Assembly (NCBI GenBank): GCA_003648455.1
Contig: QMPG01000164.1
Coordinates: 1-7,046 of the forward strand
Reading direction: 5' to 3'
DNA length: 7,046 bases
Source of the DNA: Bacteroidota bacterium
Lineage (GTDB): Bacteria; Bacteroidota; Bacteroidia; Bacteroidales; B39-G9
Within the stretch, counting starts at the first letter, position 1, and each line of letters starts with the position of its first letter. The notes below the pieces were generated by a model that did not search any database, was not told the DNA's origin, and saw nothing but the letters and a program-made list of their open reading frames with translations. Shown here in pieces: positions 6,485-7,046 of the stretch. Position numbers and translations under genes: made by a program.

Positions 6485-7046
6485 CTAAGAATTTCCTCGT
6501 AAGTTGACATTTAGATATTTTTTTGCAACTTCCTTATTAATTAATTTCCCGTCTCGCAAACCGGCATAATCTAAAGCCGAAGAAAATTCCCAGACAACAG
6601 TGCTATTTACTAACTTAGCTTTAACAGGATTTTGGTGTATGTAATTAAAACAAACTTGCGGGTATTGTTTTTCTGTATTTTGTATATTGATTTTTGTTAT
6701 ACCATTATTTGGAAAAAATGACGGACTTATTTTTTTTGTGCAATTTAGGCATTCGGCTTTGGTTTTAGCTCTAAATAAAGAACCAGATCGTTTTTGTTTT
6801 TTGTTTATTGCATTTGTGTACGAGCGCAGCATTATTCCGATTGAGTTATTAAATGTTCGTTGTCGAACGAGGGTTTCGCTCAAAGCGAAACCCTCGCTGT
6901 TTAACGCAACCTCTACTTCATTAACCAAAACCATTAGATGAAAGTGGTTTGGCATTAAGCACCAGGCTAAAATATCGCAATAAGGTGTGATGTAGGTTTT
7001 TATTTTTTTAAGGAAAAACAAATAATTTTCTTTTTCGAAAAAGATT
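6485..7046 (-). CDS. IS200-like / REP-associated (RAYT-type) HUH transposase, N-terminus beyond window
   Basis: Single-strand DNA transposase-like protein of the Y1 HUH superfamily. The frame is open from the right edge to the TAG at 6487-6485, giving 186 codons. A TTG at 7021 could be read as a start, but the upstream residues IFFEKENY fit the family, so the true start lies outside the window, probably 20-30 residues further. The HUH motif is seen in WCLMPNHFHLMV (His at visible residues 34 and 36). The candidate catalytic tyrosine is in MLRSYTNAINK (visible residue 76). Family signatures GSLFRAKTKAECL, NYIHQNPVKAKLV and WEFSSALDYAGLR follow. Such proteins are usually single-copy, domesticated relatives of IS200/IS605 linked to REP palindromes, as opposed to active insertion sequences. 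A perfect hairpin lies in the frame at 6868-6896. The gene converges on the tRNA-Arg unit and has no frameshift or stop in the visible part. Confidence 0.92.
   Translation of the reverse strand, partial: IFFEKENYLFFLKKIKTYITPYCDILAWCLMPNHFHLMVLVNEVEVALNSEGFALSETLVRQRTFNNSIGIMLRSYTNAINKKQKRSGSLFRAKTKAECLNCTKKISPSFFPNNGITKINIQNTEKQYPQVCFNYIHQNPVKAKLVNSTVVWEFSSALDYAGLRDGKLINKEVAKKYLNVNLRGNS
6855..6896. repeat. REP-like palindrome inside the transposase gene
   Basis: CGAGGGTTTCGCT at 6868-6880 is the exact reverse complement of 6884-6896, with a 3-nt loop, giving a G/C-rich 13-bp hairpin in a gene that is otherwise A/T-rich. A second small hairpin abuts it: GTTCG (6855-6859) pairs with CGAAC (6864-6868). 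In frame the large hairpin encodes about SEGFALSETLV, between the HUH strand and the helix carrying SYTNAIN. The structure is directly visible. Calling it REP-like is inference from its shape and from the gene it sits in. Confidence 0.7.

Noticed and set aside
7019..7021. TTG as the start codon of the transposase gene
   Set aside because: The frame continues upstream to the window edge with family-like residues (IFFEKENY), so the gene is truncated by the window and does not begin at this TTG.
7029..7044. 16-bp perfect palindrome TCTTTTTCGAAAAAGA at the right edge
   Set aside because: It falls in coding sequence for FFEKE made of A/T-rich codons and has low complexity. Chance is a sufficient explanation.
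6485..7046. A complete insertion sequence with defined ends
   Set aside because: The gene is cut by the window, and I see no paired left and right hairpin ends or target duplication around it. RAYT-type proteins are usually not carried on classical insertion sequences.

Overview
The window is about 7 kb of AT-rich DNA, and its content points to a member of the Bacteroidota. Four upstream regions carry matches to the Bacteroidota sigma-ABfr -7 element TAnnTTTG, and two of these have a TTG about 20-21 bp further upstream. No gene start has a clear Shine-Dalgarno sequence. The leucyl-tRNA synthetase has the long form with the inserts I associate with this phylum, and the gene order rplU-rpmA-serS also fits. 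I cannot name the genus.

Layout. (1) Minus strand, 1-1766: rplU (L21), rpmA (L27) and serS run in that transcription order. serS loses its C-terminus at the left edge. A clear promoter lies just upstream of rplU, and a hairpin plus U-tract sits between rpmA and serS. (2) 1767-1971: a divergent intergenic region of almost pure A/T with a promoter towards each side and a 15-bp-arm A/T palindrome between them. (3) Plus strand, 1972-2574: a DUF151/BFN-domain protein with a C-terminal UVR motif. (4) Minus strand, 2580-6220: leuS followed by a YitT-family membrane protein, whose start codon overlaps the leuS stop codon by one base. The YitT-type gene ends 5 bp from the convergent DUF151 gene. (5) 6221-6349: divergent promoters for leuS (minus) and a tRNA gene (plus). 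(6) Plus strand, 6350-6464: tRNA-Arg(UCG) with its own promoter and a strong intrinsic terminator. (7) Minus strand, 6485-7046: the C-terminal part of an IS200-like/REP-associated (RAYT-type) HUH transposase, cut by the right edge. A perfect 13-bp hairpin lies inside its reading frame.

Most of the window is translation housekeeping: two ribosomal proteins, two aminoacyl-tRNA synthetases and a tRNA. I see no multi-gene defence, CRISPR or biosynthetic system. Two observations stand out. The tRNA-Arg appears to have replaced the nearly universal G19-C56 tertiary pair with A19-U56 by a double change. The transposase gene contains a perfect hairpin in frame, in a part of the protein that appears variable in the family. 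Weaker regulatory observations concern serS, the A/T palindrome and the leuS/rplU initially transcribed sequences.
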